Assembly (NCBI GenBank): GCA_029239935.1
Contig: JARBTY010000011.1
Coordinates: 1-40,251, forward strand
Reading direction: 5' to 3'
Length of the DNA stretch: 40,251 bases
DNA from: Clostridia bacterium
GTDB taxonomy: Bacteria; Bacillota_A; Clostridia; Lachnospirales; Cellulosilyticaceae
Under the pieces are notes generated by a model that saw nothing but the letters and a program-made list of their open reading frames with translations, was not told the DNA's origin and made no database searches. Within the stretch, counting starts at the first letter, position 1; each line of letters opens with the position of its first letter. A program made the translations under genes and the position numbers. Positions 31,795 through 39,375 of this stretch are shown here, one piece after another.

Positions 31795-33237
31795 CTAATT
31801 TTTTATCCCCAGCTTCATATAGGATTTCACCTTATCTCCTATATTTTGTGCTGCATTTGAGCTCTCGTCAACAGGCAATAAGATCGTCACTCTGGTTCCT
31901 ACCCCTTCGGCACTTTCTATATTAATTTTTCCTTGATGAAGGGAAATGACTCTTTTTACAATAGTAAGCCCCAAACCGCTGCCCTCATACTTTTCTCTGC
32001 TTTTATCTCCTCTATACATCCTTTCGAAAACGTAAGGCAAGTCTTCTTCTGCTATACCAAGGCCTGTATCTTCTATTACAATACTACATTCCTTGTTATT
32101 CTGAAAGGTTGTTACAGTAATTTCTCCCTTTTTATCTGTAAATTTAAATGCATTTGAAAGGATATTCATCCAAAGTTGTTTAAGTGAGTCCTTATCTGCC
32201 CACACCATAACATTTTGCGTCGCACTGTCTCTCATGGTATATTTTATTTTTCTTTCCTTGGCTACAATCTTAAAAGCGTCAAATACATCTTTTATGCTTT
32301 CATTTAAGCTCAGAGATTTCATCTCCATTTTAACGATAGTATCTTCAACATTTTTTAACATATCTAGGTTATTAAGCAGCTTACCAAAACGTACCACTTC
32401 TTTATAAAGCAGCTGCATTTGTTCCTCATCAATAGGATAAAACCCATCAATCATCGCCTCTAAGTTGCTTTGAAGAATATGGAGGGGTGTCCTGATTTCA
32501 TGAGATACATCTGAAATCAATTTTTTTCTGATGGAGTCTTGATTTTCTAGTTTCTCTGCCAAATAATTCATGCTGTACCTAAGGGTCTCTATCTCCTTAA
32601 TTTTACTCCTGCAATGATACCTTACATTAAGCTTACCATCTGCCAGGTCCATAGATGTTTTTGCTATGCCATAAATATGATGTGTAAATAATCTAGAGAT
32701 ATACAGTCCCACTACAACAAAACAAGCTAATATAATCGTTCCGCACCATAAAATGGCTTCATTGACATCTTTTTGAAACTTCAAATCGTTGTTAGCCAGC
32801 AGCGTTGAGGCATAATACCCTATTCTGGCATATCCCACCAATTGACCATTTTTGCTATAAACAGGCCTATCCTCAAAACGATACGGCAGTCTGTTAAATT
32901 TTGCATATCTGTCATCGGTTTCTTGAATCTTTTGCAAAAGCTGCTCGGGGGTTGTTCCCCATATCATTTCTTTTTCTGGCGTCAATACCGATATGGCAAA
33001 GTTACCCATATATGTTTCAACAATGAGATCTTCACCAATACTATGATCCCATTTATCCATCTCGTAGGCGTCTTGCAGTATCTCTACTATCACATCTCCT
33101 GCTTGCTTGATATTGGCTTCTACATAAAGCTCAAAGTGCCTTTGAATAGAGATATTAACAGCTAATGAAATAGAAAAAATAACAATCACACCTGCACTTA
33201 CTAAAATACCAAATAATTGTTTGCGGATAGGAATCAT
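31795..33237 (-). CDS. Sensor histidine kinase, HisKA type
   Basis: The 480-residue membrane kinase has a first helix at about 10-30 (LFGILVSAGVIVIFSISLAV), an outside sensor region of about 130 residues, a second helix at about 165-185, a HAMP linker (FTHHIYGIAKTSMDLADGKLNV), a HisKA domain with LISDVSHEIRTPLHIL (phosphorylated His) and a HATPase domain with NILSNAFKFTD, EDTGLGIAEEDLPYVFERMYRG and GSGLGLTIVKRVI. Its start overlaps the OmpR-type regulator gene by 4 bases (ATGA). The signal is unknown; the fold is the BaeS/VanS-like kind used for envelope stress or antimicrobials. Confidence 0.94.
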   Translation of the reverse strand: MIPIRKQLFGILVSAGVIVIFSISLAVNISIQRHFELYVEANIKQAGDVIVEILQDAYEMDKWDHSIGEDLIVETYMGNFAISVLTPEKEMIWGTTPEQLLQKIQETDDRYAKFNRLPYRFEDRPVYSKNGQLVGYARIGYYASTLLANNDLKFQKDVNEAILWCGTIILACFVVVGLYISRLFTHHIYGIAKTSMDLADGKLNVRYHCRSKIKEIETLRYSMNYLAEKLENQDSIRKKLISDVSHEIRTPLHILQSNLEAMIDGFYPIDEEQMQLLYKEVVRFGKLLNNLDMLKNVEDTIVKMEMKSLSLNESIKDVFDAFKIVAKERKIKYTMRDSATQNVMVWADKDSLKQLWMNILSNAFKFTDKKGEITVTTFQNNKECSIVIEDTGLGIAEEDLPYVFERMYRGDKSREKYEGSGLGLTIVKRVISLHQGKINIESAEGVGTRVTILLPVDESSNAAQNIGDKVKSYMKLGIKN

Positions 33238-33920
33238 ACCATATCCCCTTCAAATTTATACCCTATTCCCGTCACTGTTCTGATATACTTCGGACTCTTA
33301 GTATCTTCTTCTATTTTTTTTCTTAAGTTTTTTATATGCACATCGATTGTACGGTCAAACCCATCAAAGTCTATGCCCATAACAGCCTCTATAAGCTGGT
33401 CTCTTGTAAAAACTCTTCCTGGCGAAAGTGCCAATTGATAAAGCAGTTCAAATTCATTAGGTGTAAGCATTACTTCTTCATTGTTTACCCTTACAATACG
33501 TTCTTCCAGATAAATTTTCAGACGCCCCTTATCAAAAATAAGTCTGTCCTTGCTCTCTTCTCTTTCTTTTCTCATTTTTAACGCATTTACCCTCGCAACA
33601 ACTTCCCTAGGGCTAACCGGTTTAACAAGATATTCATCTGCCCCTATATCAAAGCCATCTATTTTATTATCTAAATTACCTTTCGCAGTAATCATAAAGA
33701 TGTACGTATTAGAAACTTGTCTCATTTCTTTGCATATATCTTCTCCTTGTATATCTGGAAGCATCAAATCCAATAAAACAATATCTATTTTTTCACCATA
33801 AAAAACTTCTAGTCCTGCTTTGCCTGTATAACAAGTAAAAACTGTGTACCCTTCTTTTTCAAGGTATTTAGTCATAATATCTGCTACTCTCTGTTCATCT
33901 TCTATAACTAATACATTCAT
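33234..33920 (-). CDS. Response regulator, OmpR family
   Basis: The 228-residue regulator has a receiver domain (acidic residues Glu7/Asp8, phospho-Asp51 in VLLDLMLPD, Lys in EYLVKPVS) and a C-terminal winged helix with EVMLTPNEFELLYQLALSPGRVF, DRTIDVHIKNLRKKIEED and YIRTVTGIGYKFEGD. It is the first gene of the pair with the kinase at 31795-33237. An extended -10 TGGTATATT on the minus strand (-10 at 33965-33960) about 45 bases upstream is a likely promoter. The target genes are not evident; the DUF4250 and aminopeptidase genes downstream may just share the transcript. Confidence 0.94.
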   Translation of the reverse strand: MNVLVIEDEQRVADIMTKYLEKEGYTVFTCYTGKAGLEVFYGEKIDIVLLDLMLPDIQGEDICKEMRQVSNTYIFMITAKGNLDNKIDGFDIGADEYLVKPVSPREVVARVNALKMRKEREESKDRLIFDKGRLKIYLEERIVRVNNEEVMLTPNEFELLYQLALSPGRVFTRDQLIEAVMGIDFDGFDRTIDVHIKNLRKKIEEDTKSPKYIRTVTGIGYKFEGDMV

Positions 33921-34059
33921 AACTTCACCCTTTTCACTTAAAATAACGATTCTACTTCTAATATACCACGTGTCTGTATTTATTATAAAACAATGATGTG
34001 AAGAAAATTCAAAGGTCTACCTTCAAACACAATAACTTATTTTACTAAGCGATTAATTG

Positions 34060-34094
34060 TTGATAAATTTTACTTTTTACTTTACAATAGTAAA
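34060..34094 (+). promoter_or_regulatory. Promoter of the small HTH gene with palindrome on -10
   Basis: TTGATA (34060-34065) and TACAAT (34083-34088) are 17 bases apart. The -10 lies within the palindrome TTTAC-AATA-GTAAA (34081-34094), which may be an autoregulatory site. AAGGGGGCG at about 34104 is the ribosome site. Confidence 0.6.
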
Positions 34095-34117
34095 TATACT
34101 GGTAAGGGGGCGTTAAA

Positions 34118-34336
34118 ATGAAATATTCATTTGATGATAAAGAACATTTAATAGATTTTATATGTACTGAAATAATCACTACAGCTGAAGCCACTTGTAT
34201 ACTTAATTGCTCTAGACAATATCTTGATGAGTTAGTAAGCAAAGGTAAAATTACCCCCATCAAAACAATTAATCGTGTAAGGCTTTATTGGAAAAACGAT
34301 ATCATGACTTTACTAAACAAAAAAAATAGCCATTAA
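34118..34336 (+). CDS. Small excisionase-like helix-turn-helix protein
   Basis: The 72-residue protein has a MerR/excisionase-type DNA-binding fold: residues 19-66 read ITTAEATCILNCSRQYLDEL then VSKGKITPIKTINRVRLYWKNDI, the pattern of HTH_17 (turn before the RQY recognition helix, then a wing). The first 18 residues are acidic and probably helical. It stands alone between the two-component genes and an FtsH-like gene on the opposite strand. No integrase or phage gene is next to it, so it is more likely a small regulator than an active excisionase. AAGGGGGCG lies before the ATG. Confidence 0.75.
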   Translation: MKYSFDDKEHLIDFICTEIITTAEATCILNCSRQYLDELVSKGKITPIKTINRVRLYWKNDIMTLLNKKNSH

Positions 34337-34372
34337 AAATAGCTAGCTTCTAATAAAAGAAGCTAGCTATTT
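34337..34372. terminator. Bidirectional terminator
   Basis: A perfect 15-bp stem (34337-34351 with 34358-34372) encloses a 6-base loop, with AAA and TTT at the ends of the arms. It ends the HTH gene and contains the stop codon of the converging FtsH-like gene. Confidence 0.85.
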
Positions 34373-36092
34373 CCATTTCATCCAAAGTCTCTTTTTCGAG
34401 CAAGGCTTCTGCAAGCCTATTTAAAATATCTTTATGCTCTACAATAATTTTTTGGGTTTCTTTATACAGTTCTTGAATCTTTTCCATGCATTTATCTAAA
34501 ATCATTTGATTGTCCAAATGTTCCTTGCCCATAATAATACTTACATTAATAAGTCCAAATTCTTCATCCATACCATATTTGACAATATAATTTTTAATGT
34601 ACTCACTGGCCTTCTCAATATCATTGCTGGCTCCCGTGGTGATATTGTCCCTTCCAAATATCATCTCTTCTGCCGCCCTACCTGCTAAGCTTATCTTAAT
34701 CTGGCTCAGTATCTCCGTTTTTGTAAGATACATCTTATCCTTTGGAATATTCATACTGAATCCGCCAGCTCCCTTTGTACTTGGGATAATAGTCACCTTT
34801 GTTACACTATGATCCGGTGCTATAAGTTTCGTGACTAAAGCGTGTCCAGCTTCATGAAAGGCTGTTATTTTTCTGTCTAACGGTGTAATAGAACTCCTAT
34901 CTTTTTTCTCTTTACCAGCAATAACTGTATAAAAGGAAGCATCTATATCATCCTTGCTAATGACTTCTATATTATTTTTAGCCGCTAAAATAGCTGCTTC
35001 ATTTAAAAGATTCTCAAGCATTGCTCCTGTAAAATAAACAGTTTGTTTTGCAAGCGCTTTTGTATCTACGTCATCCGCCACAGGTTTGTTGTTAAGGTGC
35101 AGCCTTATAATCTGCTCTCTTGCATTGATATCTGGATAACCAACTTCAATATGTCTGTCAAACCTCCCTGCTCTTAAAAGAGCATCATCCAGCATATCGA
35201 GTCTATTGGTAGCCGCTATAATCACAATGCCTTCATCCTCTTTAAAGCCTGACATCTCTGTAAGAAGTGCATTAAGTGTCTGATCTTTTTCATCGTTACT
35301 GTTATTGGCATTTTGACTTCTCTTTTTACCTATCGCATCTATTTCATCAATAAAAATAACAGCTTTTTTATGCTTGCGGGCTTCTGCAAAAATCTCTCTT
35401 ACTCTCCCTGCTCCTACCCCTACATAAAGCTGCACAAAATCCGAACCACTTACAGAAAAAAAGGCTACCTCTGCTTCTTTAGCAATAGCTTTCGCCATAA
35501 GTGTTTTACCCGTACCAGGCGGACCATAAAGAATAATACCCTTAGGCATTCTGGCTCCCATTCTAGCATACTTTTCAGGTGCTTTCATAAAATCTATGAC
35601 ATCCTGAACCTGATCTTTGGCTTCCACATTTCCAGCTATACTTGAAAACCCTTGGGTCAGCTGATCACTTTGTACAGGGCTGGCAGCAAGACTCATCATT
35701 CCTCCAGTGCCTCTTTTTTTTGCAGTTTTAAATACAAAAATAAAAAGGCCTCCAAAAAGTGCCGTGCTTAGTATATATTGAAACATATAAAGCGTATTAC
35801 TGGTATTTTCCAAAACTTCAATACCATTTAAAAGTAATTTTTCCTTAAATCCTTCTACTCTCGGATTATCGGTAATATATGTAGCTTCATCTCCTACACG
35901 TTTAAATTTTATTTTAGCTTCACTGCTTATTTCAACTTGTTCAATTTGTTTTTCATTAATCATCGTTAAAAATGTTTTATAGTTAACCTCAGTGTTTTTG
36001 GAATGCTTATTGAAATAAATACCGATAACCACGGCAATTACCACGATCCCAATCAATCCGTATTTTAAATATTTACTCTTTACCGTCTGCAT
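34350..36092 (-). CDS. FtsH-like membrane AAA+ metalloprotease, divergent paralogue
   Basis: The 580-residue protein has the FtsH order: one membrane helix at about 11-27, an outside FtsH_ext domain, a second helix at about 105-123, an AAA+ module (Walker A GPPGTGKT, Walker B FIDEIDAIG, second region of homology LLRAGRFDRHIE) and a zinc protease domain with HEAGH at residues 413-417 and a downstream Asp in ASNDIEKAS. It is shorter than the usual 600-650 residues, lacking most of the C-terminal tail. Differences from housekeeping FtsH are a pore loop FVQLYVGVGAGRVRE in place of FVEMFVGVGASRVRD and LLRAGRF in place of LLRPGRF. It is likely a secondary, condition-specific FtsH. GGAGG precedes the ATG. 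Confidence 0.92.
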   Translation of the reverse strand: MQTVKSKYLKYGLIGIVVIAVVIGIYFNKHSKNTEVNYKTFLTMINEKQIEQVEISSEAKIKFKRVGDEATYITDNPRVEGFKEKLLLNGIEVLENTSNTLYMFQYILSTALFGGLFIFVFKTAKKRGTGGMMSLAASPVQSDQLTQGFSSIAGNVEAKDQVQDVIDFMKAPEKYARMGARMPKGIILYGPPGTGKTLMAKAIAKEAEVAFFSVSGSDFVQLYVGVGAGRVREIFAEARKHKKAVIFIDEIDAIGKKRSQNANNSNDEKDQTLNALLTEMSGFKEDEGIVIIAATNRLDMLDDALLRAGRFDRHIEVGYPDINAREQIIRLHLNNKPVADDVDTKALAKQTVYFTGAMLENLLNEAAILAAKNNIEVISKDDIDASFYTVIAGKEKKDRSSITPLDRKITAFHEAGHALVTKLIAPDHSVTKVTIIPSTKGAGGFSMNIPKDKMYLTKTEILSQIKISLAGRAAEEMIFGRDNITTGASNDIEKASEYIKNYIVKYGMDEEFGLINVSIIMGKEHLDNQMILDKCMEKIQELYKETQKIIVEHKDILNRLAEALLEKETLDEMEIASFFY

Positions 36093-36148
36093 CTTTATCC
36101 TCCTATCATGAGATAACTCTCTACACTTTATAATAGGGGGTATCCCTT

Positions 36149-36185
36149 AAGTGCATTATACTTTACCTTGTATATAAGTGCATTA
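36149..36185. repeat. Direct repeat over the ftsH-like promoter
   Basis: AAGTGCATTA occurs at 36149-36158 and 36176-36185; on the minus strand this is TAATGCACTT-N17-TAATGCACTT. A TATAAT (-10) at 36160-36155 overlaps the second copy, and the first copy covers the -35 position, which has no good hexamer. The arrangement suggests a regulator binding both promoter elements. Confidence 0.5.
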
Positions 36186-36206
36186 GTGAGTATCTGGTAA
36201 AAGGAC

Positions 36207-36313
36207 AAAAAAAAGTGGAGAAAGACGACGGGTCTTTCTCCATGAGAGAAGGTATTTTATTCTAGGGGTAGCAAATAATTTCATATTTGCTGTAACATCT
36301 GGGGGAAGTTACA
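36207..36313 (-). ncRNA. Candidate small RNA or attenuator upstream of the ftsH-like gene
   Basis: On the minus strand an extended -10 (TGCTATAAT; hexamer at 36324-36319) would start a transcript near 36312. From there three stem-loops follow: TGTAAC/GTTACA (36313-36291), GCAAATA/TATTTGC (36290-36271) and TGGAGAAAGAC/GTCTTTCTCCA (36242-36216), the last followed by eight T residues (36214-36207). That is a complete promoter-to-terminator unit of about 105 bases with no coding frame. It could be a free small RNA or a leader that controls read-through into the FtsH-like gene 115 bases downstream. I do not recognise a known riboswitch. Confidence 0.5.
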
Positions 36314-36392
36314 AACATATTATAGCAAGGATTTCCGATTAAGTATGCCCTAATTTTTTTCTTTTTAAAACTGTATTTTGTCTAATGTGCTA

Positions 36393-36432
36393 TGGCATCC
36401 ATTTTGTTTAGTAATAAATAAAACAGATGCCA
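36393..36432. other. Hairpin in the gap between ftsH-like and holin-like genes
   Basis: TGGCATCcATTTTGTTTA and its partner TAAATAAAAcaGATGCCA pair over about 18 positions with two mismatches and one wobble around GTAA. No T-run follows on either strand, so it is not an ordinary terminator. The rest of 36325-36572 is AT-rich; a 17-codon minus-strand frame with CxxC (MLTGVKCMKCRKDIWDA) near 36534 lacks support. Nothing else is seen there. Confidence 0.45.
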
Positions 36433-36572
36433 TTTAGCCCAACTTGTCTTTTGTGTATATTGCTTAAACTTCTTTTTCCTTTTAAGCATCCCAAATGTCT
36501 TTTCTACATTTCATACATTTTACGCCTGTTAACATACCTTTTTTTATAAATATTTTGTATGGCCAAAAATCT

Positions 36573-36812
36573 TTATTTTTTAATGATATTTTTTGCCCCT
36601 GAGTACATCCCCACTGAACTAAGCCCCATATAAATTCCCATTAAAATCCCTTGCTTATAATCTCCTTCTGACAAATAAATAGTTCCCAGTAAAATCCCCA
36701 ACCCCAGTGCAGCTATTGGACAAAATCTCTGAGGCAGCCCAATGTTTTTCAGAACCTCAACTATGCCTAAAATAACAGGTATAAGCATAATACCATATGA
36801 TTCAATATTCAT
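36573..36812 (-). CDS. Holin-like small membrane protein
   Basis: The 79-residue protein has an N-terminal hydrophobic stretch (GIMLIPVILGIVEVLKNIG), then GLPQRFCPIAALGLGILLGTIYLSEGDYKQGILMGIYMGLSSVGMYSGAKNIIKK. The pattern VEVLKNxGLP, a central membrane helix, GDYKQGILMG and a C-terminal SGAKN-KK tail is that of small phage-holin-like proteins of Firmicutes. Two or three membrane segments and a positively charged end fit. No endolysin or phage gene is next to it, so it is either a phage remnant or a domesticated holin for protein export or spore release. GAGGGGAG precedes the ATG. Confidence 0.65.
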   Translation of the reverse strand: MNIESYGIMLIPVILGIVEVLKNIGLPQRFCPIAALGLGILLGTIYLSEGDYKQGILMGIYMGLSSVGMYSGAKNIIKK

Positions 36813-36962
36813 ATTTCTCCCCTCTTTCTTTATTGCATATATATGACTTATATTAAAGGTATATTCTTCATTTGCCTCCCCCTATAACCATCAAGAGATG
36901 TCCTCCTATTATCATTATGCCAGCAAAGGTAAAAAGGTGTTACAATTCTTAACGCATGACAA

Positions 36963-37007
36963 TAAAGAGGATACTCCTAGGCATTATTGCCTTGAGTATC
37001 CTCTTTA
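36963..37007 (-). terminator. Terminator of the MATE gene
   Basis: TAAAGAGGATACTC (36963-36976) pairs perfectly with GAGTATCCTCTTTA (36994-37007), and the loop holds an extra AGGC/GCCT stem. It lies 21 bases after the MATE stop. Confidence 0.85.
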
Positions 37008-37028
37008 ATTTATACTATTTTCTTATAC

Positions 37029-38384
37029 TTATTTGACTGCATATTCTTTTTGCGGCTTATTTCTTAGTACCGGTACTAAAAAGATTAAGGTTGTAATCAC
37101 AGCTAATCCATCTGCTAGAGGTGTTGTAATCCAAGCTCCATTTAGTCCAAGTAGCTTAGGTAAGATAAGAACAGCTGGAATCAGATACACAAACTGTCTT
37201 GACATCCCTAAAAATATAGCCACTTTAGCGTTCGCTACAGATTGGAAATAAGCTGTTCCAAGTATATTAATACTTACAACTGGCAGCAGTGCAATAGTCA
37301 GTCTCAGCCCATTAATGGCCACGGGCATGGTTGGTGACTGGGCATTAATAAATAGTTGTATAAAGGGAGACGGAAAGAGCTCCAGCAGTACAAAAACAAC
37401 TACCGAAAACAGCGTAGCTACTAAAATAGCCAACCCTATAGCTTTGTGTGTCCTGCCATGTTCTCCTGCTCCATGGTTATACCCTATAATAGGCTGTAAC
37501 CCCTGCTGCATACCTAATACCGGCATTATAAAAATAGTCGTTAAACTATTGATAGCTCCCATAGCAGTGATTGCTTGATTGCCTCCATATTGCTGAAGTG
37601 CTGTATTCAAAAATGCCATAGCCGCACTTGTTCCAAGGGTACCAAAAAAGGTGGATGCACCCACTCCAAAAATAGCTCCAACTACCTTTAAATCAGGCAT
37701 CAAATCCTTACGATGTACTTTTAACACTGCGTTTCCTCTTAAGTAATAACTTACTAAAATTGCAAACCCTAAAAATTGGCCAATAACAGTAGCTGCAGCA
37801 GCTCCCTGTACCCCCCAGCCAAATAGACCTATAAAGACATAGTCCAGCACAACATTGGTTAGTGCAGACACAATCATCGCTGTCATAGATAAGTTGGGCC
37901 TCCCCTCTGTGCGGACAATATTACTGAGTGCAAAAGCTACAAACTGAAAAATCATACCCACTAAAACAATACGCATATAACCGGCCGCAAAAGGTAATAC
38001 CACTTCATCTGCCCCAAAGAGCTTTAGCAGTGTATTGAGATTCAAATTTCCCAAAACAAAAATAATGATTCCCGCCAACAGTGACAACACAAGTACGTTC
38101 GTAAAGACATGATCGGCACCTCTTTTATCTTTCTCACCCAACCTGATGGAAATAAGTGCTGAACCTCCCGCTCCTATAAGTCCTGCAAAAGCAAAAATCA
38201 GCATCATAAAAGGGAAGGATACCGTAAGTCCTGCCAAGGCATCTTCTCCTGCAAACTGTCCGATAAAAATACGATCTACAATGTTATATATAGCATTAAC
38301 CAACATAGCTATAACTCCTGGAAGTGAATACTTCAAAAGGAGCTGTGCTATTGGTTTTGTACCTAATTCAATTGTCTTGTCCAT
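37029..38384 (-). CDS. MATE family multidrug/Na+ efflux transporter
   Basis: The 451-residue membrane protein has twelve hydrophobic segments in two six-helix halves, the MATE layout. Recognisable motifs are YSLPGVIAMLVNAIYNIVDRIFIGQFAGEDALAGLTVSFP at the N-terminus, GSALISIRLGEKDKRGADHV, RTEGRPNLSMTAMIVSALTNVVLDYVFIG and GMQQGLQPIIGYNHGAGEHGR in the second half. It expels drugs or other organic compounds in exchange for Na+ or H+. It is divergent from a MarR regulator and lies behind two matching operators, so its expression is probably induced by a MarR ligand. AGGGGG precedes the ATG. Confidence 0.95.
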   Translation of the reverse strand: MDKTIELGTKPIAQLLLKYSLPGVIAMLVNAIYNIVDRIFIGQFAGEDALAGLTVSFPFMMLIFAFAGLIGAGGSALISIRLGEKDKRGADHVFTNVLVLSLLAGIIIFVLGNLNLNTLLKLFGADEVVLPFAAGYMRIVLVGMIFQFVAFALSNIVRTEGRPNLSMTAMIVSALTNVVLDYVFIGLFGWGVQGAAAATVIGQFLGFAILVSYYLRGNAVLKVHRKDLMPDLKVVGAIFGVGASTFFGTLGTSAAMAFLNTALQQYGGNQAITAMGAINSLTTIFIMPVLGMQQGLQPIIGYNHGAGEHGRTHKAIGLAILVATLFSVVVFVLLELFPSPFIQLFINAQSPTMPVAINGLRLTIALLPVVSINILGTAYFQSVANAKVAIFLGMSRQFVYLIPAVLILPKLLGLNGAWITTPLADGLAVITTLIFLVPVLRNKPQKEYAVK

Positions 38385-38396
38385 AATAACCCCCTG

Positions 38397-38474
38397 CTAA
38401 TAGTTTGATTTCTAACTATTAGAGTTTATACTAATTCTATATACTTGTCAAGTTGTTCGATTTCTAACTATTTT
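38397..38474. promoter_or_regulatory. MarR operators and divergent promoters
   Basis: O1, 38397-38422, is a perfect 9-8-9 palindrome CTAATAGTT-N8-AACTATTAG. O2, 38449-38474, is a weaker copy, sharing the 14-base GATTTCTAACTATT with O1 in the same orientation. The sites are 52 bases apart, five helical turns. For the MATE gene TTGACA (38451-38446, minus strand) overlaps O2, and O1 covers the transcript start; for the MarR gene TTTACT (38472-38477) and TATACT (38495-38500) are 17 bases apart with the -35 touching O2. One regulator could therefore control both genes. Confidence 0.75.
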
Positions 38475-38532
38475 ACTTTTTAAATACATTCTGTTATACT
38501 GAACTTAATCGTATTTCTAGGAGGGGTTTTTT

Positions 38533-38976
38533 ATGCAACAGACAGATCAGGCCATTTGTAATATTTTTAATCTCATGCCCACTTTATCAGAGATCTTTTT
38601 TAAATCATTTGAAAAAACGATTACTTTTGCTCCCTTAAGTAAATCCCATATCAAAACGCTTATGTTTCTCCGCTTTGAAGGCACTGTTTCAATGACTCAT
38701 ATTAGTCAAAAAGTGGAACTTGAAAAAGGTTCATTTACGTCTGTTGCCCAGTATCTAATAGATTTAGGTTATGTAGAAAAAATCAAACTACCTAAGGATA
38801 AACGTATGACGCTTCTCACTCTCACCTCTCTTGGCCAGGCGATAACAGAGCGCATCATGAAAGAACATCACCAGCATATTGAAAAACAACTAGATAAACT
38901 GAGTCCAGAAGAAAAAAATGTATTCTTATCCGCAGTTGATCTCTTATTAGGTCTCTCAACCAAGCTTAAAGGTTAG
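38533..38976 (+). CDS. MarR family transcriptional regulator
   Basis: The 147-residue winged-helix dimeric repressor has a typical MarR layout: an N-terminal dimer helix, KSHIKTLMFLRFEGTVSMTHISQKVELEKGSFTSVAQYLIDLGYVEK (recognition helix GSFTSVAQYL) and the wing KLPKDKRMTLLTLTSLGQAI, with a long C-terminal dimer helix. It is divergent from the MATE transporter across a region with two matching operators, so it probably represses both. GGAGGGG lies 7 bases before the ATG. Its 3' end overlaps the converging cheY-like gene by four bases; no hairpin is seen between them. Confidence 0.94.
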   Translation: MQQTDQAICNIFNLMPTLSEIFFKSFEKTITFAPLSKSHIKTLMFLRFEGTVSMTHISQKVELEKGSFTSVAQYLIDLGYVEKIKLPKDKRMTLLTLTSLGQAITERIMKEHHQHIEKQLDKLSPEEKNVFLSAVDLLLGLSTKLKG

Positions 38977-39335
38977 GCTGATACAATAGTCGTTATTGTT
39001 TTAATCAAATCTTCTTCTCTAAAGGGTTTTACAATAAAAGATTCTGCGCCTGCGATAATAGCCTCCTTAACCAGACTCTCCTGTCCCATTGCTGAAACAA
39101 TAATTATTTTAGCCTGTGGTTCTTTTTGTTTGATTGCTTTTAATGCCTGTATACCTGACATTTCCGGCATTGTTATATCCATTGTAACAATATCCGGTCT
39201 ATATTCAAAATATTTTTCTATGGCTTCTTTTCCGTTTTCTGCTTCCCCTACAATTTCAAATTCATTTTTCTCCAGCATTGTTTTAATGGTTAGACGCATA
39301 AATGCTGTGTCATCTACTATAAGTACTTTTGGCAT
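38973..39335 (-). CDS. CheY-like single-domain response regulator
   Basis: The 120-residue receiver protein starts MPKVLIVDDTAFMRLTIKTM; Asp8/Asp9 bind metal, Asp53 (VTMDITMPEMSG) is the phospho-acceptor and Lys in SFIVKPFREEDL completes the site. This form is the CheY of Firmicutes and Thermotoga. A longer frame starts at 39353, but GGAG of the ribosome site lies inside it, so 39335 is the start. No output domain is present, so it acts by protein contact, as chemotaxis CheY does on the flagellar motor. No other chemotaxis genes are visible. The stop overlaps the MarR gene. Confidence 0.92.
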   Translation of the reverse strand: MPKVLIVDDTAFMRLTIKTMLEKNEFEIVGEAENGKEAIEKYFEYRPDIVTMDITMPEMSGIQALKAIKQKEPQAKIIIVSAMGQESLVKEAIIAGAESFIVKPFREEDLIKTITTIVSA

Positions 39336-39375
39336 TAAAATCCACTCCTTCATAACAAAACTTAATTTTTAGTTC

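Noticed and set aside
36484..36534. Short minus-strand frame MLTGVKCMKCRKDIWDA with a CxxC motif.
   Set aside because: It stops after 17 codons and has only a weak AAGG site; no continuing frame restores a zinc ribbon.
34118..36812. Prophage or integrative element suggested by an excisionase-like protein and a holin-like protein.
   Set aside because: No integrase, portal, terminase, capsid or attachment-site repeat is visible, and an FtsH-like gene lies between them.
36868..36915. 15-codon minus-strand frame MIIGGHLLMVIGGGK, and a following 7-codon frame with AGGGGGAGG, between the MATE and holin-like genes.
   Set aside because: The first lacks a ribosome site before its ATG and both are too short to support as genes; they may only reflect purine-rich leader sequence of the holin-like gene.
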